Assembly: GCF_964212655.1 (NCBI RefSeq)
Contig: NZ_OZ156465.1
Location: 1,364,001 to 1,428,000, forward strand
DNA length: 64,000 nt
Direction: 5' to 3'
Source of the DNA: Candidatus Thiodiazotropha sp. LNASS1
GTDB taxonomy: Bacteria > Pseudomonadota > Gammaproteobacteria > Chromatiales > Chromatiaceae
In this document: in pieces, positions 44,446-53,498 of the stretch
Layout: every line of letters starts with the position of its first letter
Numbering within the stretch: the first letter of the stretch is position 1
The notes under the pieces: model-generated
Told to the model about the DNA's origin: nothing
Database searches by the model: none
What the model saw: the letters and a program-made list of their open reading frames with translations, nothing else
Position numbers and translations under genes: made by a program

Positions 44446-46365
44446 TTATCCCTGTTGCAGCGATATGGAATTGCTCTCTCTGTCACAATGTACATGCATA
44501 TCGAAGTTCAGGTCATCCGCAAAATCCTGGGCAACGATCCATATCTGAGTCAGATCCTCACTCAAAGTCGGCAGTACCGTGAGTGAACTGCGCGTACGCT
44601 TCTCATCGAAGAAGGCAAAAGGCTCATCGAGAAACAGAAACTGGCTCCCCTGTATGGCCCTGTTGACCAGCTCCTGGGACAGCGCGAGACGTACCGCCAA
44701 CATGATCTGACGCTGGGTACCGCTGGATATTTCTTCCAGGTCCATGAAGTCCCGCTTTTCACTGGAGAAGGCGCGCACACTCAGATCGTCGTCGATCTGC
44801 AGATGCTCATAACGGTTCTCGGTAAACAGGGGCAGGGTCTTGCTGACCAGACCGCGCAGCTTGTGGTTGAATTTATGGGAGACCTCCCTGGTCGCGCCCT
44901 GAATCAATTGATCCGCCACTGCGCAGACCTCCATGTGGCGCTGTTTGTCATCGATCTTCTGCTGCAGATCACCCTTGATCAGTTTCAGCTGCTCGAACTT
45001 ATCCAAACGCTCCTGCTCCTGGTCAATGACTGAATCGAGCTGACCCAACCGGCGCCGGTCCGTTTCCACACCCTGCCGCAATTGGCCCTCTTCCAGCGCC
45101 ACACCGTCTCTGACCTCGGCGATGGTGACGTTCCAGTCGCTCACCCGCTGACTCAGGCGCTCCCGTGCGGCACGATCGACAATCGCCGGCTCCGCCTCAG
45201 CCTCGTCTGGTTGTTCACTCTCTGTCTCTTCCGTGCTCTCCGTATCCCTATCTGCCTGGTTGGATTCAGCCTCCTCCACGAGTTCATTGCGGATAACCAC
45301 ACTGGAGAGGCTATCCAGGTTGCCCAAGGCATTCACCAACCCGTCGGCTGCCTCATCATAGGCTCTGGCGCTGCGTCTTTTGGAGGCGCGACGAACCCAG
45401 AAGATCAAAAACAACAGCACAAATCCGCCCGCACCATACAGCAGCCAGGGGATCATCGAATCTTGCCAGGCAGAGAAATTGTTGCTCAGTATCTCATTCA
45501 ATTGCTGTGCAGAGGCCTGCTCGGGCAGTTTTGCCAGCAGATACCAGGCCGCGCCCGCAATCAATGCCGATAGCAGAGACAGAAACGCCAGAAAACCGGC
45601 GCGCGCGGCTGTACTCAGATCCGACTCCCGCCTCGGCACGGCATCCTGGTAGGTAATGGATGCATTCTCCAGCTGTTCGATAAGATCCATCGAATCTTCC
45701 ATATGGCGGGTCACCTCATTGTGTTCGCCCTGTAACGCCGGCATCAGGGTGTGATCGATGTCGATCTCATCGATCTGAGTCTGCACACTGGTCTGTTCCG
45801 CTTTACGCTGTTCAACCTCATTCAGGGTGGAGCCCTTGTCCTCCTGGCAGGCCTCGTTGACATACTCCAGGGTTACCAATCCAGCCATGGTCTTTACCGC
45901 AAAGCTATGGGGATGGGGGGTCGTGATCTCGCGCTGCGCCAGATAGAAGGATTCAACGAACTCCTCAAACTCATAACCGACCAGCTCATAGACCTTGTCC
46001 GCAACCTGCTCCACACCTCGCGCGATCGGTTCCTCATTATTATCGGATGCCGTAAGGGTAAGTCTGGCGCTGTGGTTACCCGCATCATCGAGAAAACGAT
46101 CCAGGCAATAGCGCTTGCCGTCCCTCGGGGTAAATTCGAGCTGCGCCGAACAGTGGGTTTCACCCCAGCGTATCACTTTGGTCAAATCATCCACATCCAG
46201 GGAGAAGGTCCTGCCGAAGAGCGCGAAACAGACGGTTTCACCAATCGTACTCTTGCCCGATTCATTGGGTCCGGATATTGCGATCAAGCCCTGCCCGGGG
46301 ATATTCTCCAGATTCAGGTCGGTATACTTCAGGACATTATTCGCCTTGATGGAATTTATGATCAT
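44446..46365 (-). CDS. Rad50/YhaN-like ATPase with internal transmembrane helices
   Basis: 639 residues. The N-terminal half-ATPase has Walker A GPNESGKSTIGETVCFALFGR, with NNVLKYTDLNLENIPGQGLIAISG before it. A helical arm follows, and two hydrophobic helices interrupt the middle: FLAFLSLLSALIAGAAWYLLA (about 265) and WLLYGAGGFVLLFLIFWVRR (about 310). An acidic, Glu-rich stretch and a second coiled coil lead to the C-terminal half with the ABC signature SSGTQRQIMLAVRLALSQE and Walker B FLFLDEPFAFFD. Membrane segments in the arm position recall YhaN rather than Rad50/SbcC. No nuclease gene is adjacent. Coupled by ATGA to the small gene upstream. Confidence 0.85.
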   Translation of the reverse strand: MIINSIKANNVLKYTDLNLENIPGQGLIAISGPNESGKSTIGETVCFALFGRTFSLDVDDLTKVIRWGETHCSAQLEFTPRDGKRYCLDRFLDDAGNHSARLTLTASDNNEEPIARGVEQVADKVYELVGYEFEEFVESFYLAQREITTPHPHSFAVKTMAGLVTLEYVNEACQEDKGSTLNEVEQRKAEQTSVQTQIDEIDIDHTLMPALQGEHNEVTRHMEDSMDLIEQLENASITYQDAVPRRESDLSTAARAGFLAFLSLLSALIAGAAWYLLAKLPEQASAQQLNEILSNNFSAWQDSMIPWLLYGAGGFVLLFLIFWVRRASKRRSARAYDEAADGLVNALGNLDSLSSVVIRNELVEEAESNQADRDTESTEETESEQPDEAEAEPAIVDRAARERLSQRVSDWNVTIAEVRDGVALEEGQLRQGVETDRRRLGQLDSVIDQEQERLDKFEQLKLIKGDLQQKIDDKQRHMEVCAVADQLIQGATREVSHKFNHKLRGLVSKTLPLFTENRYEHLQIDDDLSVRAFSSEKRDFMDLEEISSGTQRQIMLAVRLALSQELVNRAIQGSQFLFLDEPFAFFDEKRTRSSLTVLPTLSEDLTQIWIVAQDFADDLNFDMHVHCDRESNSISLQQG

Positions 46366-46559
46366 GACCAACCCTCATCCGCGAGCACACGCAGTTTGTT
46401 GATCACCATTTGCATGGCCTGATCGAATGTCTCCTCGTCAAACGCCTCCCCGGAGTTGAGACGACGTTCTTTTTCTGCCTTGCAGTAGTCGAGAAACTCC
46501 TGGGCAGACGCCCCCAGAGACAGATTCTCTTGCTGTGTTGCCTGATCTGACGAAGACAT
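46362..46559 (-). CDS. Small protein coupled to the Rad50/YhaN-like ATPase
   Basis: 65 residues, acidic and probably helical (LGASAQEFLDYCKAEKERRLNSGEAFDEETFDQAMQMVINKLRVLADEGWS). AGGGGAG lies 6 bases before the ATG. Its stop overlaps the start of the ATPase gene, so equimolar expression and a physical complex are likely. No family recognised. Confidence 0.7.
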   Translation of the reverse strand: MSSSDQATQQENLSLGASAQEFLDYCKAEKERRLNSGEAFDEETFDQAMQMVINKLRVLADEGWS

Positions 46560-47050
46560 ACAAAACTCCCCTTTTTTCTTGTGTACCGCCTGAACTGCTT
46601 GAACCAGTAAAATATTGATGCCAAACCGTATTGGCAACCCATCGATGAGTTGCCGTCGTTATCCCCATTAGATTGCGCATCCGGTCGTCAGCCCAGTATA
46701 GGGAGTTCTGATCAGCAGGTCATCACCGAAACAGCCCGTTGCCGGATCTGCAACAATTCGAAATATCTATCGGTAACAAACTGTTAAGGGACGATTGCAT
46801 GGCTGACTTAAACAGTTTCCCTTTTCATGCCCTATAATATCAATAACTTATGCTATTGCTTTTTAGTAATTAAAAGCCTTGTGGCGGATAGCCGAAATGT
46901 GTCGGTTTTTTTTACGCTTACGAAGCATAACAACCCCAATGAAAATGTGTCAGACCCTATCTTACTGTTTTAAAAGAACATCTTAATGTTTGGCATTTTT
47001 TTTGTTTATGTAAAAATAACAACGTACAAATATTTGACCGGTAGACGACT
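46560..47050. other. AT-rich intergenic region
   Basis: 490 bases, notably AT-rich, between the small ATPase-coupled gene (divergent) and a short hypothetical gene. The only structured element seen is the hairpin plus T-tract at 46890-46913. Confidence 0.45.
46890..46913 (+). terminator. Hairpin followed by eight T's
   Basis: AGCCGA-N6-TCGGTT (six pairs including one G-U) runs into TTTTTTTT, a factor-independent terminator shape on the plus strand. There is no plus-strand gene within 2 kb upstream, so it may end an unrecognised small RNA or leader starting in 46560-46890. Confidence 0.45.
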
Positions 47051-47362
47051 GTGGATAGACGTATTGGTATCAGCGCGATTCCCTCTAACCCAAAAAGCTA
47101 TCTCAACGAGCAACAACAGCTGGGATTGATACACCTGAGAGAGTATGGCTGGACAACCTTCTGCGTGAGGCGTCTCTCAGGAGAGAGTGCGACCACGATT
47201 CTCAGAAACAAACACAACAAAGTGCTGGGCATCCTGAACGAAGATGGCACGCTCAGAATTGCAAATCAATTGAAGGTTCGTGACTGCAGATACGAAGAGA
47301 ACACCGACATCGAAAGCATGTTGGATTCAATCAAACAGCAAGTTAAGAAGCCTCCGCAGTAA
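47051..47362 (+). CDS. Short hypothetical protein
   Basis: 103 residues from a GTG without a strong ribosome binding site. Composition is protein-like: WTTFCVRRLSGESATTILRNKHNKVLGILNEDGTLRIANQLKVRD shows alternating strands with a G-x-L-N-x-D-G turn. No signal peptide, membrane segment or recognised family. A palindrome (TGTACTT-C-AAGTACA, 47370-47384) follows the stop. Confidence 0.5.
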   Translation: MDRRIGISAIPSNPKSYLNEQQQLGLIHLREYGWTTFCVRRLSGESATTILRNKHNKVLGILNEDGTLRIANQLKVRDCRYEENTDIESMLDSIKQQVKKPPQ

Positions 47363-47727
47363 TAATCCCTGTACTTCAAGTACAAAGTACCCGAAACACC
47401 GTAATAATCATTGCCGCTAGCAAATGGTAATGCAGTGTGTGCTGTTGAACTGCTTCACGCCAGAACCCTCGCCAATGAACAGCTGCATGTGGCTTCGAAT
47501 CGGCCTCGTTGATTGAAGTCCTAAAAGATATCGGCATATTCCATGTTACATCTTGTTACAACGCGTTACCGATCAGAGAGGATTAAACCATCAGCGGCGG
47601 CCAAAATTAGCTCTGACCATAAGCCATTCCGAGTGCTTTACCGATTGCAGATCAGTCCTTCAACAGGGTGTTTAGGGTTTTCGGCAGGTAACAGACCAGA
47701 TGAAACCGATCAGCGGAAAAATGAAAT
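47363..47727. other. Intergenic region, nothing recognised
   Basis: About 365 bases between the short hypothetical gene and the TetR promoter. Apart from the TGTACTT-C-AAGTACA palindrome right after the stop, I see no gene, terminator or RNA. Confidence 0.45.
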
Positions 47728-47756
47728 TTGACAGACTTCGAATCAAGATACATACT
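47728..47756 (+). promoter_or_regulatory. Promoter of the TetR-MMPL operon
   Basis: TTGACA (perfect -35) and CATACT are 17 bases apart. The -10 overlaps the palindrome at 47751-47766, so repressor binding there would block RNA polymerase. Confidence 0.65.
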
Positions 47757-47766
47757 GGTCGGTATG
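47751..47766. promoter_or_regulatory. TetR-type operator CATACTGGTCGGTATG
   Basis: 5-base arms CATAC/GTATG flank a near-symmetric centre (TGGTCG), overlapping the promoter and only 4 bases before the regulator ATG. This implies autoregulation. Confidence 0.65.
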
Positions 47767-47770
47767 TTCC

Positions 47771-48388
47771 ATGAACGGGATTCCCGCTGCCATGCTTGCC
47801 GATGCTGACGCTACCCGACGGTCACTGCTGGAAGCCGCCTATGAGGAGATTCATCGTTTCGGTTTCCAGGCTGCCAGTCTGAATGCCATCCTGGAACGAA
47901 CCGGCGTCACCAAAGGCGCCCTCTATCACCATTTCAGCAGCAAACTGCAACTCGGTTACGCCGTACTGGACGAACATATCGCCGAGGAGTTGCAGAGACT
48001 CTGGTTCGAACCCCTGCAACAACCCGGACACCCGATCGACGTGTTGATGGGAACCATCATGAAGATGGGCGAGCACTACCAGTGCGAAGAGATCACCCTC
48101 GGCTGTCCGCTCAACAACCTGGCCCAGGAGATGTCGGCCATCGATGACGGTTTTCGTCAACGCATCGACTCGATCTACAAACGCTGGCAGGAGAGTATCG
48201 AAACGCTTCTTACCCGAGGACAGCAGGAACGCAGTATCTCCACCGCAATCGATCCGGCCGATACGGCTTTTTTCATTCTAGCCTCACTGGAGGGTTGTAT
48301 GAGTATGGCGAAAAACGCCCAGAGCCACGATGAGCTGATGCGTTGCGGCAAGGCGCTCTCAAGCTATCTGAACAGCCTTCGCACATAA
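47771..48388 (+). CDS. TetR family regulator of the envelope-lipid operon
   Basis: 205 residues. The N-terminal helix-turn-helix reads TRRSLLEAAYEEIHRFGFQAASLNAILERTGVTKGALYHHFSSKLQLGYAVL. The C-terminal domain resembles AcrR/TetR_C_16-like ligand pockets, including ITLGCPLNNLAQEMS. It heads an operon with MMPL, LolA-like and outer-membrane protein genes and has an operator across its own promoter. The 8-base leader from the predicted start suggests translation could instead begin at the ATG at 47792. Confidence 0.88.
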   Translation: MNGIPAAMLADADATRRSLLEAAYEEIHRFGFQAASLNAILERTGVTKGALYHHFSSKLQLGYAVLDEHIAEELQRLWFEPLQQPGHPIDVLMGTIMKMGEHYQCEEITLGCPLNNLAQEMSAIDDGFRQRIDSIYKRWQESIETLLTRGQQERSISTAIDPADTAFFILASLEGCMSMAKNAQSHDELMRCGKALSSYLNSLRT

Positions 48389-48479
48389 ACCTGCAAAGTA
48401 AAACCAAACAACCATCGCAAGGAACGTGAAATGAATAAACAACCAATCAAAACCGACAAATCAGCAACAGGGAAATGAC

Positions 48480-50762
48480 ATGAAAGAATCCTTTTTCCGC
48501 TTCGTACTGAACAACAGGTTGCTGGTCATCTTTCTTGCCATCACGATCTCGCTGTTGATGGGCAGTGGTGTACAACACCTGGCATTCAGCAATGATTACC
48601 GCATGTTTTTCAGCGAAGAGAATCCGCAACTGAAGGCCTTCGAACAACTGCAGAATACCTACACGAAAAATGACAATGTACTGTTTGTCATCGCACCCAA
48701 GGATGGCAAGGTATTTACTCGTGAAACCCTCTCCGCCGTCGCGGAACTGACCAAGGAGTCCTGGCAGATCCCCTACTCCCTGCGGGTCGATTCCATCACC
48801 AACTTCCAGCATACCCATGCCGAAGGGGATGATCTGATCGTCGAGGATCTTGTCCTGGACCCCCAATCCCTGAGCGATGAAGAGCTGGCTGAGAAACAGC
48901 GGATCGCCACCGACGATCCCCTCCTGGTCAATCGTTTGATATCGCCCTCGGCCCACACCACCGGCGTCAATGTGACGGTACAGCTGCCGGGCAAAAAACT
49001 GACCGAGGTACCTGAAGTGGCGAACCGGGCCAGGGAGATGGCAAAAAACATCGAGGCGGCCTATCCCAACATCGACATCCATCTCACCGGCATGGTGATG
49101 ATGAACAATGCTTTTCCGTCCGCCTCCCAGGATGACATGACGAGCCTCTACCCGATCATGTTCGCCGCGGTGATCCTGGTATTGGTAGTGATGCTGCGCT
49201 CCATTCCCGGTACCCTCTCGACCGTGATCATCATTATTCTGATGATCATCGCCACCATGGGCCTGACTGGCTGGCTCGGTATCAAGATGTCACCACCCAC
49301 CACCACGGTACCGATCGTAATCATGACCCTGGCGATCGCCGATTGTGTGCACATTTTGGTTAACTTTCTCCATTTCATGCGAGACGGACAGAACAAGTAC
49401 GAGGCTATGATGGAGAGTCTGCGCATTAACCTGCAGCCCATTTTCCTCACCACCCTGACCACTGCCATCGGTTTTCTCAGTCTCAATTTCAGCGAAGCGC
49501 CGCCGTTTCGTGATTTGGGCAACATGGCGGCCATGGGGGTAGTGCTGGCATTCTTTCTCTCCGTCACCTTCCTGCCTGCCATGATGATGCTGTTACCGGT
49601 CAGGGCCCTCAGCGGAGACACCCTGGGCAGCATTGCCATGGTACGCTTCTCTGACTTCGTCGTGCGTTACAAAAAACAGCTGCTATGGGGCATGGGCATG
49701 GTTGTGTTGCTGCTCATTTCGCAGATACCCAACAACCGGCTCGATGATCAGTTTGTAAAATATTTCGACGAGACCATCACCTTTCGGCAGGCAACCGATT
49801 ACGCCACTGAAAATTTAACCGGTATCTATCTCATAGAGTATTCCCTGGAGAGTGGTGAGACCGGAGGCATCAGCGATCCACAGTTTCTGCAGAGAGTGGA
49901 GGAGTTCGCCAACTGGTATCGGCAACAGCCCCATGTACTGCACGTCAACAGCATTACCGATATCATGAAGCGGCTCAATCGCAATATGCACGCTGACGAT
50001 GATGATTGGTACCGGCTGCCGGATCAACGGGACCTGTCGGCCCAATACCTGCTGTTGTATGAGTTTTCTCTCCCCTTCGGCCTCGATCTGAATAATCAGA
50101 TCAATGTAAAAAAGTCGGCGACGCGTTTTACCGTCACCATGGAGAGTATCTCCACCACCCAGTTGTTGGAGATCGAAGAGCGCGCCCAGACGTGGCTGCA
50201 GGAGAATGCACCAGGCATGCGTATCGATGGCGCCAGTCCCACGATCATGTTCGCTCATATCGGCAATCGAAATATCATCTCCATGTTGAAAGGCACCACA
50301 CTGGCACTGGTGATGATCTCGGTAATATTGATCTTCGCCCTGCGTTCGCTGCGAGTGGGCGGACTCAGTCTTATCCCCAATCTTGTGCCGATGGGAATGG
50401 CATTCGGATTATGGGGCATCTTTGTCGGCGAGGTTGGACTGGCTCTCTCGGTGGTAACCGGCATGACCCTTGGCATCGTGGTCGACGATACGGTGCACTT
50501 TCTCAGCAAATATCTGCGTGCCCGCCGTGAAAAGGATATGGACCGCGAAAACGCAGTTCGTTACGCATTCTCCACAGTGGGTACCGCTCTGTGGGTTACG
50601 ACACTGGTATTGATGGTCGGCTTCGGCATCCTCGCCTTCTCCCACTTCGAACTGAATGCCGGCATGGGATTGCTGACCGCCATAACACTCGGCCTGGCGC
50701 TGGTTGCCGATTTCCTGTTCCTGCCCCCGCTGTTGATCTATTTCGGAGGAAAAAAATCATGA
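48480..50762 (+). CDS. RND superfamily (MMPL/HpnN-like) lipid transporter
   Basis: 760 residues, about twelve transmembrane helices in two repeats. Proton-relay acidic motifs are IMTLAIADCVHILVNFLHFM and GMTLGIVVDDTVHFLSKYLRAR. The periplasmic loops are shorter than in drug pumps. This subfamily moves hydrophobic lipids (hopanoids, mycolate-like or wax precursors) across the envelope. The next gene encodes a LolA-like carrier overlapping by ATGA, supporting lipid transfer to the outer membrane. Confidence 0.88.
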   Translation: MKESFFRFVLNNRLLVIFLAITISLLMGSGVQHLAFSNDYRMFFSEENPQLKAFEQLQNTYTKNDNVLFVIAPKDGKVFTRETLSAVAELTKESWQIPYSLRVDSITNFQHTHAEGDDLIVEDLVLDPQSLSDEELAEKQRIATDDPLLVNRLISPSAHTTGVNVTVQLPGKKLTEVPEVANRAREMAKNIEAAYPNIDIHLTGMVMMNNAFPSASQDDMTSLYPIMFAAVILVLVVMLRSIPGTLSTVIIIILMIIATMGLTGWLGIKMSPPTTTVPIVIMTLAIADCVHILVNFLHFMRDGQNKYEAMMESLRINLQPIFLTTLTTAIGFLSLNFSEAPPFRDLGNMAAMGVVLAFFLSVTFLPAMMMLLPVRALSGDTLGSIAMVRFSDFVVRYKKQLLWGMGMVVLLLISQIPNNRLDDQFVKYFDETITFRQATDYATENLTGIYLIEYSLESGETGGISDPQFLQRVEEFANWYRQQPHVLHVNSITDIMKRLNRNMHADDDDWYRLPDQRDLSAQYLLLYEFSLPFGLDLNNQINVKKSATRFTVTMESISTTQLLEIEERAQTWLQENAPGMRIDGASPTIMFAHIGNRNIISMLKGTTLALVMISVILIFALRSLRVGGLSLIPNLVPMGMAFGLWGIFVGEVGLALSVVTGMTLGIVVDDTVHFLSKYLRARREKDMDRENAVRYAFSTVGTALWVTTLVLMVGFGILAFSHFELNAGMGLLTAITLGLALVADFLFLPPLLIYFGGKKS

Positions 50763-51538
50763 AGTCCACCCTTCTACCACTGCTGCTGGTTTTGACACCG
50801 GCACTGACTTTGGCAATGACTGCGGAAGAGCGCGGTCTGGAGATCGCCACGGAGATCGAAGATCGTGATACAGGCTTTCACGACTTCAAGGCCACCATGA
50901 CGATGCTGTTGCGCAACAAGCATGGTGAGGAGAGCCTGCGCGACATGCGCAATCAGACATTGGAAGTAGAAAACGACGGTGACAAGACACTGGTGGTTTT
51001 CGATCAACCACGGGATGTGAAAGGCACCGCCCTGTTGAGCTTTTCCCACAAGGTCGGTGACGACGATCAGTGGCTCTACCTTCCGGCACTGAAAAGGGTC
51101 AAGCGCATCGCCTCACGCAACAAATCTGGACCGTTCATGGGCAGCGAGTTCGCCTATGAGGATATCTCATCCCAGGAGGTGGAGAAATACACCTACAAGT
51201 ACATCGAGGAGACCGAGTATGAGGGTACGCCCTGCTTTCTGCTCGAACGTTATCCGGTGGATCCCAATTCCGGCTACACCCGCCAGCAGGTATGGGTCGA
51301 CAAGGCACGTTACATTCCGCTCAAGATCGAGTACTACGATCGCAAGAATTCCCCATTGAAGACCCTGGTGTTTCGCGGCTATCAGCAATACCTGGATCAA
51401 TATTGGCGCGCTGACGAGATGTTCATGGAAAATCACCAGACGGGAAAAAGCACCCTGCTGACATGGAAGGAATATAATTTTCGTACCGGCCTGAGTGACG
51501 GTGATTTCAATAAGAACAGTCTAAAACGTGCGCGATAG
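50759..51538 (+). CDS. LolA-like outer-membrane lipoprotein-sorting family protein
   Basis: 259 residues. Signal peptide (LLPLLLVLTPALTLA) and a LolA/LppX-type half-barrel domain: DFKATMTMLLRNKHGEESLRDMRNQTLEVENDGDKTLVVFDQPRDVKGTALLSF, then QWLYLPALKRVKRIASRNKSGPFMGSEFAYEDIS, typical of the COG2834-type proteins found with RND lipid exporters. The start overlaps the transporter stop (ATGA). Presumed periplasmic carrier accepting lipid from the MMPL pump. Confidence 0.88.
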   Translation: MKSTLLPLLLVLTPALTLAMTAEERGLEIATEIEDRDTGFHDFKATMTMLLRNKHGEESLRDMRNQTLEVENDGDKTLVVFDQPRDVKGTALLSFSHKVGDDDQWLYLPALKRVKRIASRNKSGPFMGSEFAYEDISSQEVEKYTYKYIEETEYEGTPCFLLERYPVDPNSGYTRQQVWVDKARYIPLKIEYYDRKNSPLKTLVFRGYQQYLDQYWRADEMFMENHQTGKSTLLTWKEYNFRTGLSDGDFNKNSLKRAR

Positions 51539-51550
51539 CGCTCCACCAAG

Positions 51551-52783
51551 ATGAACAGGAGCAAGTTATTGATTTGCCTCTTCCACCGATGCAGGGTGCG
51601 GCTTGCCGCACCACTGCTTCGGTTAATGTTATTGATGCCCGGACTGTTGTCGGCAGGCGAATGGAGCGGCTTTGTCGAACTGCAGGCACGGCATTTCCCA
51701 CAACAGGCGATGGACAGGAATCAATCCGATCAACTGCTGTCGATTGTCATCCAGCCTGAATACTATCAACGTTGGAATAATGACAGACAAAGCCTGCTGT
51801 TCATTCCCTTCCTGCGCTGGGACAGCGAAGACGACGAGCGCACCCATGGCGATATCCGGGAGCTGATCTGGACCTACGCCGGTGATGGCTGGGAGGCCAA
51901 AGCCGGTATCGGCAAGGTCTTCTGGGGGGTCACAGAGGCGCTGCACCTGGTGGATATCATCAACCAGACAGACTTGATAGAGAACCCTGACGGCGAACAG
52001 AAACTGGGACAGCCCATGTTCAAGCTCTCCCTGGAAAAGGATTGGGGCATCATCGACCTCTATGCCCTGCCCGGATTCCGAGAGCGCACCTTTCCCGGTG
52101 AAGCGGGTCGCCTGCGAACCCGTCCACGCGTCGATACAGACTTGGCCGAATACCAGTCCGACAGGGAGGAGAGACACATCGACCTGGCGCTGCGCTGGTC
52201 CCACTTCATCGGTGACTGGGATATCGGCATTGCCCACTTCGACGGCACCAGTCGAGATCCGTTGCTGACACCGGGGCTCAACAGCAGCGGTGAGATCATC
52301 TTGATCCCCTTCTATGAACAGATGCGGCAAACCAGTCTCGATCTGCAGGCCACTAAAGGCGATTGGCTGTGGAAACTGGAAGCCATCCACCGTGCCAGCG
52401 ATAGCGGCAGTTACAATGCGGCCACCGGCGGCTTCGAATATACCCTGGTCGGTATTGCCGACAGTGATATGGATCTGGGCCTCCTGGGGGAGTATCTCTA
52501 CGACGACAGACACGATGACGCCACCACCCCCTTCGAAAACGATCTGTTCGTCGGACTACGCCTCACCGCCAACGATGTGGACGGCAGCGAACTCCTGGCC
52601 GGCGTGATCAAGGATCTCGACGATGACGGTTGGATGTTCAACCTGGAGGCCAGCCGGCGCATCGGCAATCACTGGAAGACTTCTGCGCAGATACGGCTAT
52701 GGTCGGATATTCCCATAGACGACCCGCTGTTCACATTTCATCGCGATGATTACTTTGAGCTGGCCATTACACGCTTTTTTTAG
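51551..52783 (+). CDS. Outer-membrane beta-barrel protein of the lipid operon
   Basis: 410 residues. Signal-like segment to about 35 (LLRLMLLMPGLLSAG), then amphipathic strands throughout and a C-terminal Phe (ELAITRFF), the standard beta-barrel assembly signal. The pattern (EWSGFVELQARHF, VFWGVTEALHLVDIINQTD) is that of proteins regularly found after MMPL/LolA-like pairs. It starts 12 bases after the LolA-like gene and completes an inner membrane-periplasm-outer membrane route. A REP-like hairpin lies inside the signal-peptide coding region, which is unusual. Confidence 0.8.
   Translation: MNRSKLLICLFHRCRVRLAAPLLRLMLLMPGLLSAGEWSGFVELQARHFPQQAMDRNQSDQLLSIVIQPEYYQRWNNDRQSLLFIPFLRWDSEDDERTHGDIRELIWTYAGDGWEAKAGIGKVFWGVTEALHLVDIINQTDLIENPDGEQKLGQPMFKLSLEKDWGIIDLYALPGFRERTFPGEAGRLRTRPRVDTDLAEYQSDREERHIDLALRWSHFIGDWDIGIAHFDGTSRDPLLTPGLNSSGEIILIPFYEQMRQTSLDLQATKGDWLWKLEAIHRASDSGSYNAATGGFEYTLVGIADSDMDLGLLGEYLYDDRHDDATTPFENDLFVGLRLTANDVDGSELLAGVIKDLDDDGWMFNLEASRRIGNHWKTSAQIRLWSDIPIDDPLFTFHRDDYFELAITRFF
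51595..51612 (+). repeat. REP-like hairpin, copy 3
   Basis: GGTGCGG-CTTG-CCGCACC, within codons about 15-21 of the outer-membrane protein gene, between it and the LolA-like gene body. REP elements normally sit outside genes, so this one was either captured into the signal peptide or the true start is further downstream. Confidence 0.75.
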
Positions 52784-52818
52784 CGATGATAGATAGCCGC
52801 CGTATTGCGTAGCATGAA

Positions 52819-53346
52819 TCAGTCCGGTAAGTTCTCGAGCACGACCCGGGCAATTTCTTGAGCAGCATCCAACTCGTCCTTTCTACTTAGACCCAGAAAG
52901 AGATCGACGCTGATAATGTATGAACCGTACAGCACCTCGATTTCGCCCAATGGCTGGGTGTTTCTAGCCTTGTCACCGAGACCATCGATCGATGGATGTT
53001 TACCACTAAAATCGTAACTCGCAGCTGCCTTGGATGCATCGCCCCAGGATTCTATATTGATATGGATATCATCGGAGCTGCAATTGAGGTACATGACATT
53101 GCCGAGCCTGTCTACCGAAGCTGAAGGTGCAGTGACCGATGCACCGACGATCTCCTCAGTGTTAGCGTGAGAGATCAGAGCGCATGGATCGAACGCTTGC
53201 TGTATAGGCTGTTGAGGATTCGCCGGCTGGGTAACATTGATCTGTTTATGCACAACCGATTGGTTGGCTTGCTCATCGCTGCACCCGGCAATCATGGACA
53301 ACAGCAATCCAGTCACTATAAACATGTGGTGTCGCAATACGTACAT
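52819..53346 (-). CDS. Lipoprotein, DUF3558-like
   Basis: 175 residues. Lipoprotein signal LLLSMIAGC (Cys about 22). The domain begins FDPCALISHANTEEIVGASVTAPSAS, continues NCSSDDIHINIESWGD and has HPSIDGLGDKARNTQPLGEIEVLYGSYIISVDLF, matching the pattern of small mycobacterial/proteobacterial DUF3558-type lipoproteins. GGAGG lies 6 bases before the ATG. Function unknown. Same strand as the TIR gene, 152 bases downstream of it. Confidence 0.75.
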   Translation of the reverse strand: MYVLRHHMFIVTGLLLSMIAGCSDEQANQSVVHKQINVTQPANPQQPIQQAFDPCALISHANTEEIVGASVTAPSASVDRLGNVMYLNCSSDDIHINIESWGDASKAAASYDFSGKHPSIDGLGDKARNTQPLGEIEVLYGSYIISVDLFLGLSRKDELDAAQEIARVVLENLPD

Positions 53347-53498
53347 TCACACCTCCCTCTATATTCCGCAAGTCTCTTAAGCAGTTCCATTTCGGGTGAA
53401 GGGACTATACAGCATGCCGTGGTAACCTGGTTAGGTAATGTTTAAGTTGTATGGAGTGAATTATTACCTTGACCTTTGGGAAAGATATCAGAGGCACA

